Source: Kuschelorhynchus macadamiae
Lineage: Eukaryota; Arthropoda; Insecta; Coleoptera; Curculionidae
NCBI GenBank assembly: GCA_030620095.1
Contig: JAUTXW010002192.1
Location: 124,001 to 188,000, forward strand
Direction: 5' to 3'
DNA: 64,000 nucleotides
Shown here one piece after another: positions 13,106 to 23,945 of the stretch. Both the position numbers and the translations under genes were made by a program. The notes beneath the pieces were generated by a model. It did not search any database and was not told the origin of the DNA. It worked only from the letters and a program-made list of their open reading frames with translations. The stretch's first letter is position 1. Each line of letters begins with the position of its first letter.

Positions 13106-15339
13106 CAGGGTGTAATTTAATTGATGACTGAAAATGCAGGATATGATTTCTTGGCTTATTTAAGAAAGAAAAGTTCACATGAACATACGCCCTAAATCTC
13201 TCAACTTTTGAGCTACAGGGTGTTAAAGTTTTAAGAAAAAATTCGTTTTCTTATCATAACTTTAATACTGTTCTTAGTATTTTCATAAAATTTGGCACGC
13301 ATCTACTAGGCACCAATAGGCATTTTTTGATATAGAAGATTTTTTGATAATTTTACCAGTGGCGTCCGTACGGAATGTAGACTGGAGATTTTTTTTAAAA
13401 GTATGGTACGCCACTGCTTTTTTCGGAATATTTAAATTCTCATTTATTTTGCGACAAATTTAATTTCTTAACTTTTTTTCGTCCGACGCACTGTTTTCGC
13501 GTAAAAAACTAAAAATTGTTTTCATGTGTTTGTGGTTTAACGAAATTATTTTAAACTAGTAGGCTGGTGCCCTATTTTGTTTCTAAAATAATGACATTTG
13601 ATCAATTACGTTGCGGTCTTATTTTGATAAGTGCCCATAAAACGTGCAGTTTTTTACATTATAAAAATTTCTTTAATCAATAATAAAAAGAAAATAAGTA
13701 AACTATGTTAAGATTTATAAATTCCGAGTTAGCAGATATGCATTTCACCTACGGACTTGTTGACGGGAATGCGTTTATGGCTAGGCGGATATGTCAAGAG
13801 CGGTTTCCAAATCGTATCATTCCCGATGCCAGAATGTTTTCAAGAATACACAGAAGACTACATGAAACTGGGAGTCTTAGCATTGACAATAGTTCCAAAG
13901 GGGCACATCGCACGGTGAGATTACCAGAATTAGAGGAAGCTGTTTTGAACACAATTGAGGAACATCCAGAAACAAGTACTAGGAAAATTGCGGTAATGCT
14001 AAATGTTTCTCATTTGGAAAATACTTGTTGACAATTTACTATACCCATATCATATTCAAAGGGTTCAAGCACTACTGCCGCATGATTTTCCATTGCGTTT
14101 AAATTTCTGTCGATGGTTTTTAGAAAAACTTGCTGAAAATCCTTTATTTGAAAACAAAATACTCTTTACTGATGAAGCTAATTTTTTCCGTAGTTCCATT
14201 CGAAATTTCCATAATAATCATGTATGGGTAGAAGAAACCCCACACGCAAGTACTGAGGCCCATCAAGAGCGGTTTTCCGTGAATGTGTGGGCAGGAATAG
14301 TTGGAGATTTCCTCATAGGACCATTCTTCCTTCCAGGACGACTGGATGGACTTTCTTGAAAACGATCTGCCAATTTTGCTCGAGGATGTACCTCTTTTAT
14401 TAAAAGAAGAAATGTGGTACATGCATGATCCTGCACATTTTAGCGTTCATGGTATGGAACTCTTTTTTGTGGGGGCACCTCAAAACTTTAGTTTATACTA
14501 CACCGGTTCAAACTGTAGGAGAACTAAGGCAAAAAATATTACTTTCAAACCATAAGAAATACTCCTGGAATTTTTGAAAGGGTTCGCCAATCTATGAGAA
14601 ATAGAATTGAAGTCTGTATTCTAGCAGGTCATTTTCAACAATTGTTGTGATAATTAAATTAAATATTAGTTTATTTTATGCATAAAAGTTGTCAAAACAT
14701 GTAAGATTTTTTTAGTTTTCATGCATTGCAAAATCGCTAAAATCTCATGTGGCAGTTTGTAGGTAAGATGTGTTTTTGTCTAATTTTTAATAAATTAAAG
14801 TCAATCGATTAAAATAGCCACTACTACATTACAAGTTTAATACAAAAAATGTATTAGTAAGTATTATTTTGAGTATTGAGTCGAAAACGAATTTTTCATT
14901 ACCATTAGATTTTAGAGATTTTGACATGCACGAAAATTATTTTTATTCTTTTACGCCAAAACAGTTCGTCGGACGAAAAAATGTCAAGAATTTAAATTTG
15001 TTGCAAATTAAATGAGGATTTCAAAAATAATCATTTCATTTCCGGAAAAAGCAGCCGTACCATATTTTTTTAGAAAAATCTGCAGTCTACAACCCGTACG
15101 GACGCCACTGGTAGAAATGTTAAGAAATCTTCTACATCAAAAAATGCCTATTGGTGCTTAGTAGGTGCGTGCCAAAGTTTATGAAAATACTAAGAACAGT
15201 ATTAAAGTTTTTTTAATTTTAACACCCTGTAGCTCAAAAGTTGTGAGGTTTAGGACGTATGTTCATATGAACCTTTCTTTCTTAAATAAGCTAAGAAATC
15301 ATAACCTACATTTTCAGCCATCAATTAAATTACACCCTG
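13106..15339 (+). mobile_element. Tc1/mariner-like DNA transposon with ~395-bp terminal inverted repeats
   Basis: The ends are CAGGGTGTAATTTAATTGAT and its complement, flanked by TA on both sides (13104-13105 and 15340-15341), as expected for TA target duplication. The inverted arms stay alignable for about 395 bp each (13106-13505 and 14945-15339). Between them lies a decayed transposase (13705..14650). It separates P450 gene A from pseudogene B. Confidence 0.85.
13705..14650 (+). pseudogene. Decayed Tc1/mariner-like transposase (DUF4817-type N-terminus)
   Basis: The N-terminal helix-turn-helix part (13705..about 14020) reads HFTYGLVDGNAFMARRICQE, then RTVRLPELEEAVLNTIEEHP. After a break the catalytic part continues at 14030 with LLYPYHIQRVQALLP, FTDEANF (first catalytic Asp) and FSVNVWAGIVGDFLIGPFF. 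After another shift comes YMHDPAHFS (second Asp, with residues missing beside it). The region that should hold the third acidic residue is mostly deleted. The typical C-terminus RNRIEVCILAGHFQQLL closes at TGA 14648..14650. Several frameshifts and a deletion make it inactive. Superfamily assignment is from knowledge of similar arthropod transposases. Confidence 0.85.
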
Positions 15340-15411
15340 TATGTTAATGATACTGTTATATAGGTCCTACAAAAATAATAGTTGTACCAATTTTCATTCA
15401 ATTAATTCCAA

Positions 15412-15897
15412 AAAATTTCCTTTACCCGGAACTTCCCTCGTTATCAATTATCCTTTTATTGCGAATAGAGGAGAGTGACCCAATTTAGTTAGATTTTCTT
15501 ACGTTGATTTAAAAAACAATATTTTGTCGCCATTTTGTTCCGCCATCTTGAATTCGTACCTCGATTTTACCAGTTTATCTCTATATCGTAAGTTATTCTA
15601 AGTTAGTTTTTTCAGGCTGATTTTTTAAATAATTCATTAGGCCGGCATTTTCTTTTATTATCTTATATTCATCAAATTTGAGGTAAAATGGATTTTGTTT
15701 TAACATTTCACTAAGCCACCATTGTGTTTTGCCATATTGAATTTTTACCAAAATGTTGCCAGCAGACAGACCGACTGAATTGAGAAATCATGTTTTTCGG
15801 CATCTAGGGGCCCTGAAGCGTAAAGATCTGAAAACCTCACGGAGGGTGATTTTTTTACTATTTCAATATTTCCTTTTTGCGAGGGAAGTAAGAAATG
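15412..15897 (-). repeat. TGGCGG dispersed repeat, reverse copy (R1c)
   Basis: Tail motif tttcctttacccggaacttc at 15418, internal gatggcg-type units in reverse, and head hairpin cctttttgcgagggaagt at 15876. It abuts the broken end of P450 pseudogene B. Confidence 0.72.
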
Positions 15898-15944
15898 TAG
15901 AATATCAAATAAAAACAAATTAAAGCTTTACCAATCTGTAGTCA

Positions 15945-16699
15945 AGTCAAAGAATAATAGATTTTTTTCTCTGGTTTTGATAGTTTCCATGACTATATTA
16001 GTAAAAAAGTCGGTCACGTCGTGGCCACTGTTCTTAAAGCCCAAGTAACCTAGAAGCCTCCAGAATACCACGCCTTGTGCTATAAACGTTGGTGGTCTTG
16101 GTTCATATACTTTTTTACCGTATTTCCTAAAATTGTTGTCAGGATTATCTAGGGAATTGCACACAATCCCAAAAGCACAACTCGCTATAATATCAGTCGT
16201 AAATCTGCCTAAAACGTCTTTAATAGCGAACGCCTGACGGTGTGTTGCAAAATTGTCTACCACCAAACTTTCAGTTTTTTCCAGAAGAGTTTCGAACATC
16301 ATCTTCATTTTGCTAGAAGTAAAAGTGGGAGTCAATTTGGCTCTTAGGTCTTTCCACTTGTCTCCGTCTAAATTGAAGAGATTTATAGTCAATACGTATT
16401 TAGAGTGATGATAAATTCCATGGCCCATAAAATATGTTTAATAAGATCGGGATCGATTGGTATAAACATTGGTTGCCAAAAAAGTAGATTCCAGCATATT
16501 TAGAAGGGACATTTCGGATCTCCTTGTACCTCTGCAATTGACTCTCCCCAAATGGCATTTTTCTTGTTATAATTTTTCGAACATTTCCGAAGAAGTCTGG
16601 TTTCAAAAAGGGAACTCCTCTTCTTTTGCAGTACGACTGTTTCCATTTTACGTAAATAATGAACGCAACTACGCCGGCTACTAAAATGGTGAAAATCAT
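15945..16699 (-). pseudogene. Truncated cytochrome P450 pseudogene (gene B), CYP6-like
   Basis: Paralogue of genes A and C that begins with the same N-terminal membrane helix and a real ATG at 16699. Frame 1 runs to about 16475. The following stretch (PMFIPIDPDLIKHI) is in another frame and the block after it, from about 16428, in yet another, with a few codons lost before FMGHGIYH. Recognisable pieces include DKWKDLRAKLTPTFTS, KMKMMFETLLEKTE and RFTTDIIASCAFGI. Similarity stops after KTREKN near residue 260; the rest of exon 1 (helix I) and exons 2-3 (ExxR, PERF, heme loop) are absent. A reverse-oriented TGGCGG repeat follows immediately (15412..15897) and a transposon after that. It cannot make a functional P450. 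Confidence 0.88.
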
Positions 16700-16730
16700 G
16701 GTCTATGTTTTGTTCACGTACACTAACTTC

Positions 16731-16735
16731 ACTGA
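16731..16735 (-). promoter_or_regulatory. Initiator-like TCAGT of P450 pseudogene B
   Basis: Arthropod Inr consensus TCAGT on the minus strand, with its A 34 nt upstream of the ATG. This is almost the same spacing as in gene C (32 nt), so it looks like a conserved relic of the shared promoter. Confidence 0.4.
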
Positions 16736-16859
16736 TCGAATCAACGTAACTAACCAGACTGACTGGAAACAAAAACGTAATAATAACAGACTGCTTCCAT
16801 GACCGATTAAGAATATGATAGGAGCAGCTAAAACAGTGATGCCAGATTTAACGATAGTG

Positions 16860-17300
16860 AAGTAAATTTACTGCAAATTTTCTCTTTCCCTCAGATTTTT
16901 TCTATAAACATGTTGTTTGGACCACAAAGGATCCTGAGTTTTTCTATTCCACAACGATTGGAAGCCCTATATTTTTTATAACTTTCGTAGAAAATATGTG
17001 TTTTTTTACATTTTTTTAACAATACATACAGATAGGAAAAGTTATAAGTTTAGTTCATTTTGAAAAAAGCTAACGTATTTCTAGTGGTTGCGAACCGGCT
17101 AAAATAATTACTTTATTTTTTCTAAATGTAGTTTTCTTTATTCTCTCTAAAATGACACTAAAAGTTATTTTTACTTCTAACATCAGGGTCAGTATTGCAA
17201 TGGTAAACAAAATCATACTTCGAGATTTTTCCAGATTTTTAAGTTTCATGATTTCTATTTACCGAAAAATATGTTTTCTCAATACCGTTCAGTAAATTTG
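16860..17300 (+). repeat. AT-rich spacer with a TGGCGG-repeat head fragment
   Basis: At about 17205-17293 the series cttcgagatttttccagatt ... ccgaaaaatatgttttctca matches the head of the dispersed repeat. The rest shows nothing recognisable. Confidence 0.45.
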
Positions 17301-17379
17301 AAACTTGTGTTTATTATTCATAATAGTTATGTGTTTATTATTCTTAATAGTGTATGGTTTCAAATTTTACACATGCCAT

Positions 17380-17560
17380 CTCATACAGACATTACAATAC
17401 TTAATACCTTTGGCACATACGATATCAGCATATAATAGTTTTGTTCATAAATTGATCAACATACCTGTAAGCAATGAAAGTTATACTAAAGAGTTAAGAA
17501 ATATAGAGCAAATAGTGGGTAATAACAGATATCATGGAAATCTCATAAAAAACTAGTTGA
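17380..17560 (+). pseudogene. Penelope-like element scrap (RT-to-endonuclease linker)
   Basis: The reading ISAYNSFVHKLINIPVSNES ... ELRNIEQIVGNNRY resembles the linker of Penelope-like proteins between reverse transcriptase and GIY-YIG domain, where a short helical block precedes a second one with a xxNGY-like end. No catalytic motif is present. The call rests on pattern memory only. Confidence 0.45.
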
Positions 17561-17599
17561 AAAGAGACAGTATAAAAAAGCATTACAGTTAGGTTATCC

Positions 17600-18480
17600 T
17601 ATTAAGAGCTACGGTCCGAAAAATTAGATCTCATCGACGATCAAATGAATAATTTGTGAGGCTGGTAGCCAAAATATTCCGTCCACAGTAGAAAATAGCG
17701 CGCTTTCCGTCGTCAAAATTACAAGCTATTTTAACTCATACAGCTTATGCGACACGGTCTCTCTCATCAACAGCCAGCACCGTACTCGGTAGTCGGTTTT
17801 TCTTTTTTCCATTTACGAATGTATGCAGTTGCTCGTTGTAAGTGGATATATAATAATATATAAATTAGGGTATTTTTGTGTTAGCGTAAAAGTAAGTATG
17901 GGCTCTACAAAGCGGCGGATACAAGCAAATAAGAAGAAAAGTAGAAGATTGGTATTTGAACTTTTTTTTATGAAATATTTTTTGATTTGGTTTTTTATGT
18001 TTTGTAGATTTATTAAGAATAGATCTTCCAAAGTGATTACGGAATTTAATTCCAAGTAAGTATAAAAAAGTTGTATTACCCGAATTCAAACGATCTTAAT
18101 TGATTTGTAAAAGACACAGTATGTATGTATATTTTTTAGGTTGTTACTTATGTGTATACAGGATGATCCTAAAATTGTTTACGAACTAAAATTATATTTT
18201 TTTGTACCTACGGGGCTCCTAAAATAGATCCCAAAAAACTTCAAGTATAGAAGTTGTGAGGTTTTACCGTCAGAAAATGAAGAGAATAATAACAATAATC
18301 GATCGGAAGGTTAAAAAAAAGTGAAAGCTTAGCCTGTTTATACTATAGCCCTGTTGTGAATTTTTACAAAATACTCAACTTAAAACTAGCTTTTCAGCAT
18401 TATTGGTAGTTCACGTCCACAAAATAATTCAAAAGGAAACGTTAAAGTATAGTTTCTGGACAAGTTTATTGAACATTCAA
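17600..18480. other. No gene recognised
   Basis: A somewhat GC-richer patch at about 17620-17800 is unassigned. Overlapping short ORFs on both strands around 17813-18089 look accidental. Confidence 0.4.
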
Positions 18481-18486
18481 ATCAAA

Positions 18487-18511
18487 TGCCTACGTTTCGA
18501 CATTGATCAGA
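18487..18511 (-). ncRNA. Degenerate hammerhead-like core (Penelope-type)
   Basis: On the minus strand CTGATCA is followed after five bases by GAAACG. This is close to the CUGAUGA ... GAAA core of the small hammerhead motifs found in Penelope-like elements. Position 8 of the core is changed, so it is probably dead. Confidence 0.3.
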
Positions 18512-18514
18512 AAA

Positions 18515-20395
18515 ATACTTTTTGATAGTTTACAAAAATACATTACAATGTGTAAGTCTTCGCAAGTCATATATTACATAAAAATCACGTAAAAATAAAT
18601 AATAGCTAAAATTGTTAAATTATATAGACAATATAAAAAGCATTCCTGCCATTACTTCGATCTAAAAGTTACAACTAGATACATTGCAAAAAAAAATAAT
18701 TAAACTGTTTAAATTAAAATTATTGGGATAAAAAGAACTTTTAAAAGGTCGCATTTTTTATATGCTGTACCAATAAATAAATGACATAACTAATGTTACA
18801 ATCACTGTCAAACCAAAATAAAAACGTAAAAAATACACATTTGCCCCTAAATATATGAAAAAAGTCGAAAAACTAGCCCAGATTATTACTACTGATGAAC
18901 TTAATGATCCGCTTAAGAGAATTTTTTTTCGCCTTCTTGTTTTTTGGAAAGAGCAATTTACTCCATATTTTGTTTTTCACATTCATTTTTGCGTTAAAAT
19001 TACATTTTTAAAGATGCATGCATATGATGGGAACCTTTAATTTTAAAATGACTATAAAATAGTTAAATGTTTTAAATCAAATTTATTTTGATTTGTCAAA
19101 AGCGGCTAGCATGTCGCCATCTTGAAAGTAATATTTTTATGTCGAAGATGACTGTGAAAAATATACAAGGTGCTATTAAAAATGCTGGAGTAAAATGCCC
19201 TTTTGATTAAACGAAATGTCATAAAATTAAAAAATTCTCTGAGTATCAAAATAATGTTCTAAAAAATTATGGAATAATTTATTTTGGAAAGTATTTTATA
19301 GTCACTGTATTTTTTATATTAAAAGAGACGACGTTTAATTTTAAATAAATTGTTGTCTATGCTGCGATTTTGAAAACAAATATGATTTAATGCTGAAAAG
19401 CTAATTTTAGACTGAATGCGTTAGTCTAAAAAAATATATAGGTACCTGTTGAAAATAAAAAAGTAGGGGTCACTTGCGGTAAAACTGGAAGTAACCTTCA
19501 ATTTTTTTTCATAGATAATTTTGCTTTTCTAAAGTTGACGAAAAGTTTCAAATTTCACATAGACATTTTTTAAGCTAAACAAATAGCGGCTTGTACTCGG
19601 TCTCCTTTGTCAGCGGGTATCCTAATTTCGGTTAGAAGCTACAACAAATAAGATTGAAGGGAGCTTTCCGCTAAACTTTGCCATTTTGGTAATACGTTTT
19701 TCGATAAACTTTGCCTTTTTGATAATATGATTTTTCATTTTTTAAAAATTATTAATTATTATAATTGTCAAATAAAAGCATATATTTTTTATTATTTTGC
19801 TTACTAACACTACACAAAACGAGGAACAATTTTAGATTTTTTTTCAAATACTTCTCAGTAGCAGTGGCGGGCAGCTCCTCAGAGGATGCGGGTGAAGCGC
19901 CGTTTCACCTACATTCTAATTAATTTAAAAATAAAAATATGTTTAATTTAATAAACGTTTTATTATCTACATTTCTATGATTATAATGTTTTATATAAAT
20001 ACACATTATTTGCAAATAATAGCAATATTTGTTAAAGTCTGTTCCACACTCAAAAAGGAATAATGATAATATGATTGATACAAAATGTAGCGCGCTGAAC
20101 ACCTTCTCATAAAACAAAACAATACTCCACTGTCGGAAAGTGAAGCACATTCACGAGGGCCAAGAATCCCGCGGCAAGTAATTTTATACAGATTTGTTTG
20201 CGATTGTTGCTAGGTCGACGGCCCAAGCAGGGGCATTTCTAGATATGTGAGCTTATTATAGAACGACGCGACAATGCTGAGCTAGAAGCTTCTTATGGAA
20301 ATAATAAATTCAGTTCAGTACAAAATTATATATTATAAAATCTTAGATAAAAATCTAAAGACACAACAAGGTTAGCAGAGTATTCAAAACAATTA
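18515..20395. other. No gene recognised
   Basis: AT-rich. A GC-richer patch near 19865-19910 begins cagtggcg, reminiscent of hAT transposon ends, but no matching end was found. Confidence 0.4.
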
Positions 20396-20398
20396 CCC

Positions 20399-20925
20399 AT
20401 GGAATCATTAATTAGTTTTAAAAAATATTTCACTAATAAATGTGATATTCAATTAGATCGAATGTTGGAAATGTCGAGGGAAAAGTTATACGAAAATAGA
20501 CATATTTTTAAAGGAGCTTCGAGATTATTATATTATAAAAATATTTTTCAGTGCTTTTCATTCATCTGCAGTAGTTCACAATTTTGATGATCATTCTAAA
20601 TCTGATAAGACAGTCACACCAAATAGTTTAGCGTCGTAAGTATTGATAAAAAAAAATAAATATTTTTTGTAGTCCTAATGTCCTAATCCTCTAGGCATAC
20701 CAGTCAGGACAGTACTCCTAACTAACCTGCAATATTTAATAGTTATGATGGCAATAAGTTCAAATGTGACGAGACGGTAATTCAAAACAGTTCTGCGTAA
20801 GCATTTCTAATGACTATAAAAAAATATCATCTATAATTTAGTAATTTTTTAGCGATACTCCTAACCAAGAGACAACACCTAAATCTGGCAGGGAGTCAAA
20901 ACACTGCAGATCAAAGTAATAAAAA
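20399..20925 (+). other. Possible split gene or remnant: several short exon-like pieces
   Basis: An ATG-started reading MESLISFKKYFTNKCDIQLD begins at 20399. Downstream, short open pieces are bordered by splice-like signals: gtaagt at about 20636, tctag at about 20694, gtaagc at about 20799, ttttttag at about 20852. The last piece reads DTPNQETTPKSGRESK and stops at 20919. One middle piece contains in-frame stops. I do not recognise the protein; it may be a decayed gene or coincidence. Confidence 0.22.
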
Positions 20926-21652
20926 AATTAAACAAAATAAAATTAAATTAAATTTAAATGTATATTTTTTTATCATCAGTGTAGTCTCGCTAAAAGCTGA
21001 AGGAGGATAAAATTGCCATTTCTTCTGTAGTTTTTTGAGATCTATAATTTACAACCCTCGTTGAAATTAATAAATTATTTTTTTAGCAAAACGATTTGTA
21101 GATAAAATACAATTTTCTATAGCGCGTTAGATGCACGTAACTGAACAAGTTTTTTTTTGTTTTAGTGAGGAAGAGATTGAATGTAAATCTGGCCGATGAA
21201 TAGTTGACATTTATTATTTTATTCAACAAATTTTAAGCTTTCCCCATCATGGGCTCTTTTCTTGTACATTAGATTTAGTTTACGTTAAAAGCGAAAAGAG
21301 AATTGGATTGGTATCAACATTTGTCTTCAGTTGCAAAATGTGCAGGGTTGATTCACTGGGCGACAAAAAAAATTTTTTTGTTGTAACAAAAATCAGAATA
21401 GCATAATCTAACAGAATGGACCTATCCAAATACGAAAATGACAAATAGAAAGTTGTAGCACGTAGGGTATTCTTGTTAGAGTTGTAGAACTATATCGAAT
21501 GTTACGATACTTAATATATATAGAAAAAATTATTTCAGAAAATTCTTAACCCTGTTTATTGACTATGTTTACAGTTTTCGCCTATTAAACATACCATACA
21601 TCTAAGAGAAAAACAAACGAGAAAAATATTAACTTAAAACACTAATTAAACT

Positions 21653-23259
21653 TTATTTTTTCCGTTTATGAGGTGTCCTATCTTCTCTCTTCAAAAACCA
21701 ACAGTATTCACCCATCATGGCTGGATCCCATCGTCCTCGGTACCGAATTTCCATTGTTCTGATATCTTGGTGAAACCTTTTACCCTGCTCGTCACTAACA
21801 GCTCTCAAATTTTTAGGAAAAAATGACAAATGTGAATGGAGGAAGTGAATTTTTAATGACATTCTGGCACCAAGCGTTTTATAGGCATCTAAGAGTTCAT
21901 TAAGTAATTGTTCATAATTTTCATCTATATTGTTGCCTAAAAATCCTGTTACTACATTAACAAATGAATTCCATGCTCTGAGTTCCTGCCTGGTAAGCTT
22001 TTCCGTAAAATTGACATCGTCCAGCAATTTTCTGATTTGTGGCCCAATAAAAATGCCTTCTTTTAATTTGGCATCACTTAACTGAGGAAAGACTTGTCTT
22101 AGGTATTTAAATCCATCACCATCTTTATTAACAAAGTTCTTCATCAGCTCAGGCTTAATGTGAAGAGGAGGCAAAAGGATATTTTAGGGATCAACAAGAG
22201 GTATATATTTAACTTTTTGAAATCCCGGTTTAAATTCGCTTCTTTCTGGCCAAATTTTTGTTACATAATGCTGATTTATTGCACGACTGTCCCATAAAAA
22301 AAGAAAACAGCAATATTTTGTCAATCCTCCCTGAAGTCCCACTAAAATCGCTATAACTTTTAAGTCCCCACATATCTGCCATTTATATCTATTGTAGTTT
22401 ATTTTATCCAAAATCGTAGGCATATTTTCATCATTTTCTTTCATTGCAACTGAATGGGCAACTGGTATAGAGGGTTTTAAATTTCCATTATGCAATAACA
22501 CAGCTTTTAAGCTATATTTAGATGAGTCTTAAACTGTCTATATCAGTACACGCGCACAACGAATTTTCCATACTGTAGAATTCAGAAAACATAGCATTTC
22601 TTTTTCTAAAATTCGTAATTTTTGTTTCTTTGGCCAATAGGTTCTATTCCTTAAGACGGGAACCCAGAAGTTCTGACTGTTGCTTGGATAACCCCAAATC
22701 ACGTACTAAATCATTTAATTCACTTTGAACAATCAAATGTGGCTCGCCGGAACTGGGACCTGTGGTAAAAGTGGGATCGGTGCACTGTTCTTCTGAGCTG
22801 CCTGATGATGCGTTAACTCCATTATCTCCTAAATCAATAGCTTGCCAATTTAAAGGCACAATCGGCACTGGCAAATTTGCATTATGAGGAACAGGTCGTC
22901 TGGCAGATTGCAAATTTGGATATTCTATATTGTGCTTTCCCTTTTTGGAATAACCTTCAGTCTTTGTCAGGCAAAAATAACAATCGTCAGAATGATTGGT
23001 GGGTTCTCGCCATACCATTGGAACTGCAAAAGGCATACTTTTTCTCTATCCCTTCATGCACTGGACCAATGATACACTACAACTAACACAGCACACATGG
23101 GGAGCCCACCGCTTATCTTGATCCCCAATTAACACATCAAAATATTTAAAGTAGGCTTTTTTTACATTCTCGAAAAATGGCCTGGCTTGTGATTTCACCA
23201 CAAATGTAACAAAACTTGTCAGGAGAAATTTTGCAACTTCGGCGCGTTTGACTCGACAT
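21653..23259 (-). pseudogene. Broken copy of an arthropod multicopy gene (MPFAVPMVWREP family), function unknown
   Basis: The ATG at 23259 opens MSSQTRRSCKISPDKFCYIC, a Cys-rich start (CYICGE). In other frames follow PFFENVKKAYFKYFDVLIGD, GDQDKRWAPHVCC, then MPFAVPMVWREPTNH with CYFC (23036..22644), then LLHNGNLKPSIPVAHSV and WQICGDLKVIAILVG (22501..22184), and finally PPLHIKPELMKNFV ... FLHSHLSFFP ... GKRFHQDI to the stop at 21653. I recall this block order from repetitive, unnamed proteins in many arthropod genomes; the function is unknown and mobile-element origin is an inference. There are at least three frame breaks and a deletion around 22510-22640. Start and stop are both preserved. 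Confidence 0.75.
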
Positions 23260-23402
23260 TCTCGTCTTCACATACACTTGCTTATCGATACACAGAGAAC
23301 CACTCAATTTGAAACTTAACAGAAGAGTGAGAATTGAAGTGTAAAAATTGTTTACCTGCCAATATAAAAGGTTCTAATTAGGCTATTAAAAATGGTATTT
23401 AT

Positions 23403-23945
23403 TGGGAGGGTATTTCCATTGTGAAAATAATGAGCTGGCCTGTGTTAGAAAAATCTTGTCGGCCAGTGTCAGTGCATACTAAAGATCCTCAAAAAAAGAT
23501 TTTTAATGTAAATACAGCAGCCGTGAACGGCGCTCTTTCAATCGGGATTGAATATAGCCAGATTTGGGAATTTTTTAGCGTACTAGACATACCTTCCATT
23601 TCAAAAAAATATATGGCAAACTTCCTAATGAGCTAGCTGAAAATTATAACGAAACAGCTTGGACATCAATGCTGGAGGCCGGCTTGGAGGATACAAAATT
23701 AGCAGTTGAAAATGAAGAGGTGGGCAATCAAGGTCGTGCAGTGATAAAAGTTGTTGCTGATGGGGCGTGATCTAAAAGGTCCTGTAGCTGCTATTATTGA
23801 ATATCGTACCCAAAAAATATTATTTCTTGGCATCAAAAATAAATATTGTTCAATATGTAAGCTTTTTAAAGAGGAAACTGACAATTTTTGTTATAAAAAT
23901 TTTGACGGACCTTCAACTTCAATGTTATAAAAGGTGGCCGGCTTT
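23403..23945 (+). pseudogene. Mutator-like transposase-domain fragment
   Basis: Plus-strand readings give VNTAAVNGALSIGIEYSQI, EFFSVLDIPSISKK, then NELAENYNETAWTSMLEAGL, then VIKVVADGA with a stop where a Trp codon is expected, then IEYRTQKILFLGIKNKYCSI and GPSTSM. This order matches the Mutator-like transposase domain of insect proteins, including the D of VADGA and the C..C after KNKYC. At least three frame breaks and deletions occur. It lies head to head with the multicopy gene remnant, about 150 bp away. Confidence 0.75.

Noticed and set aside
18375..19410. Inverted ~20-bp match (tagcttttcagcatta) suggesting an element
   Set aside because: The match does not extend and no other end features or coding sequence are present.
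19862..19910. cagtggcg start suggesting a hAT transposon end
   Set aside because: No matching opposite end, 8-bp duplication or transposase was found nearby.
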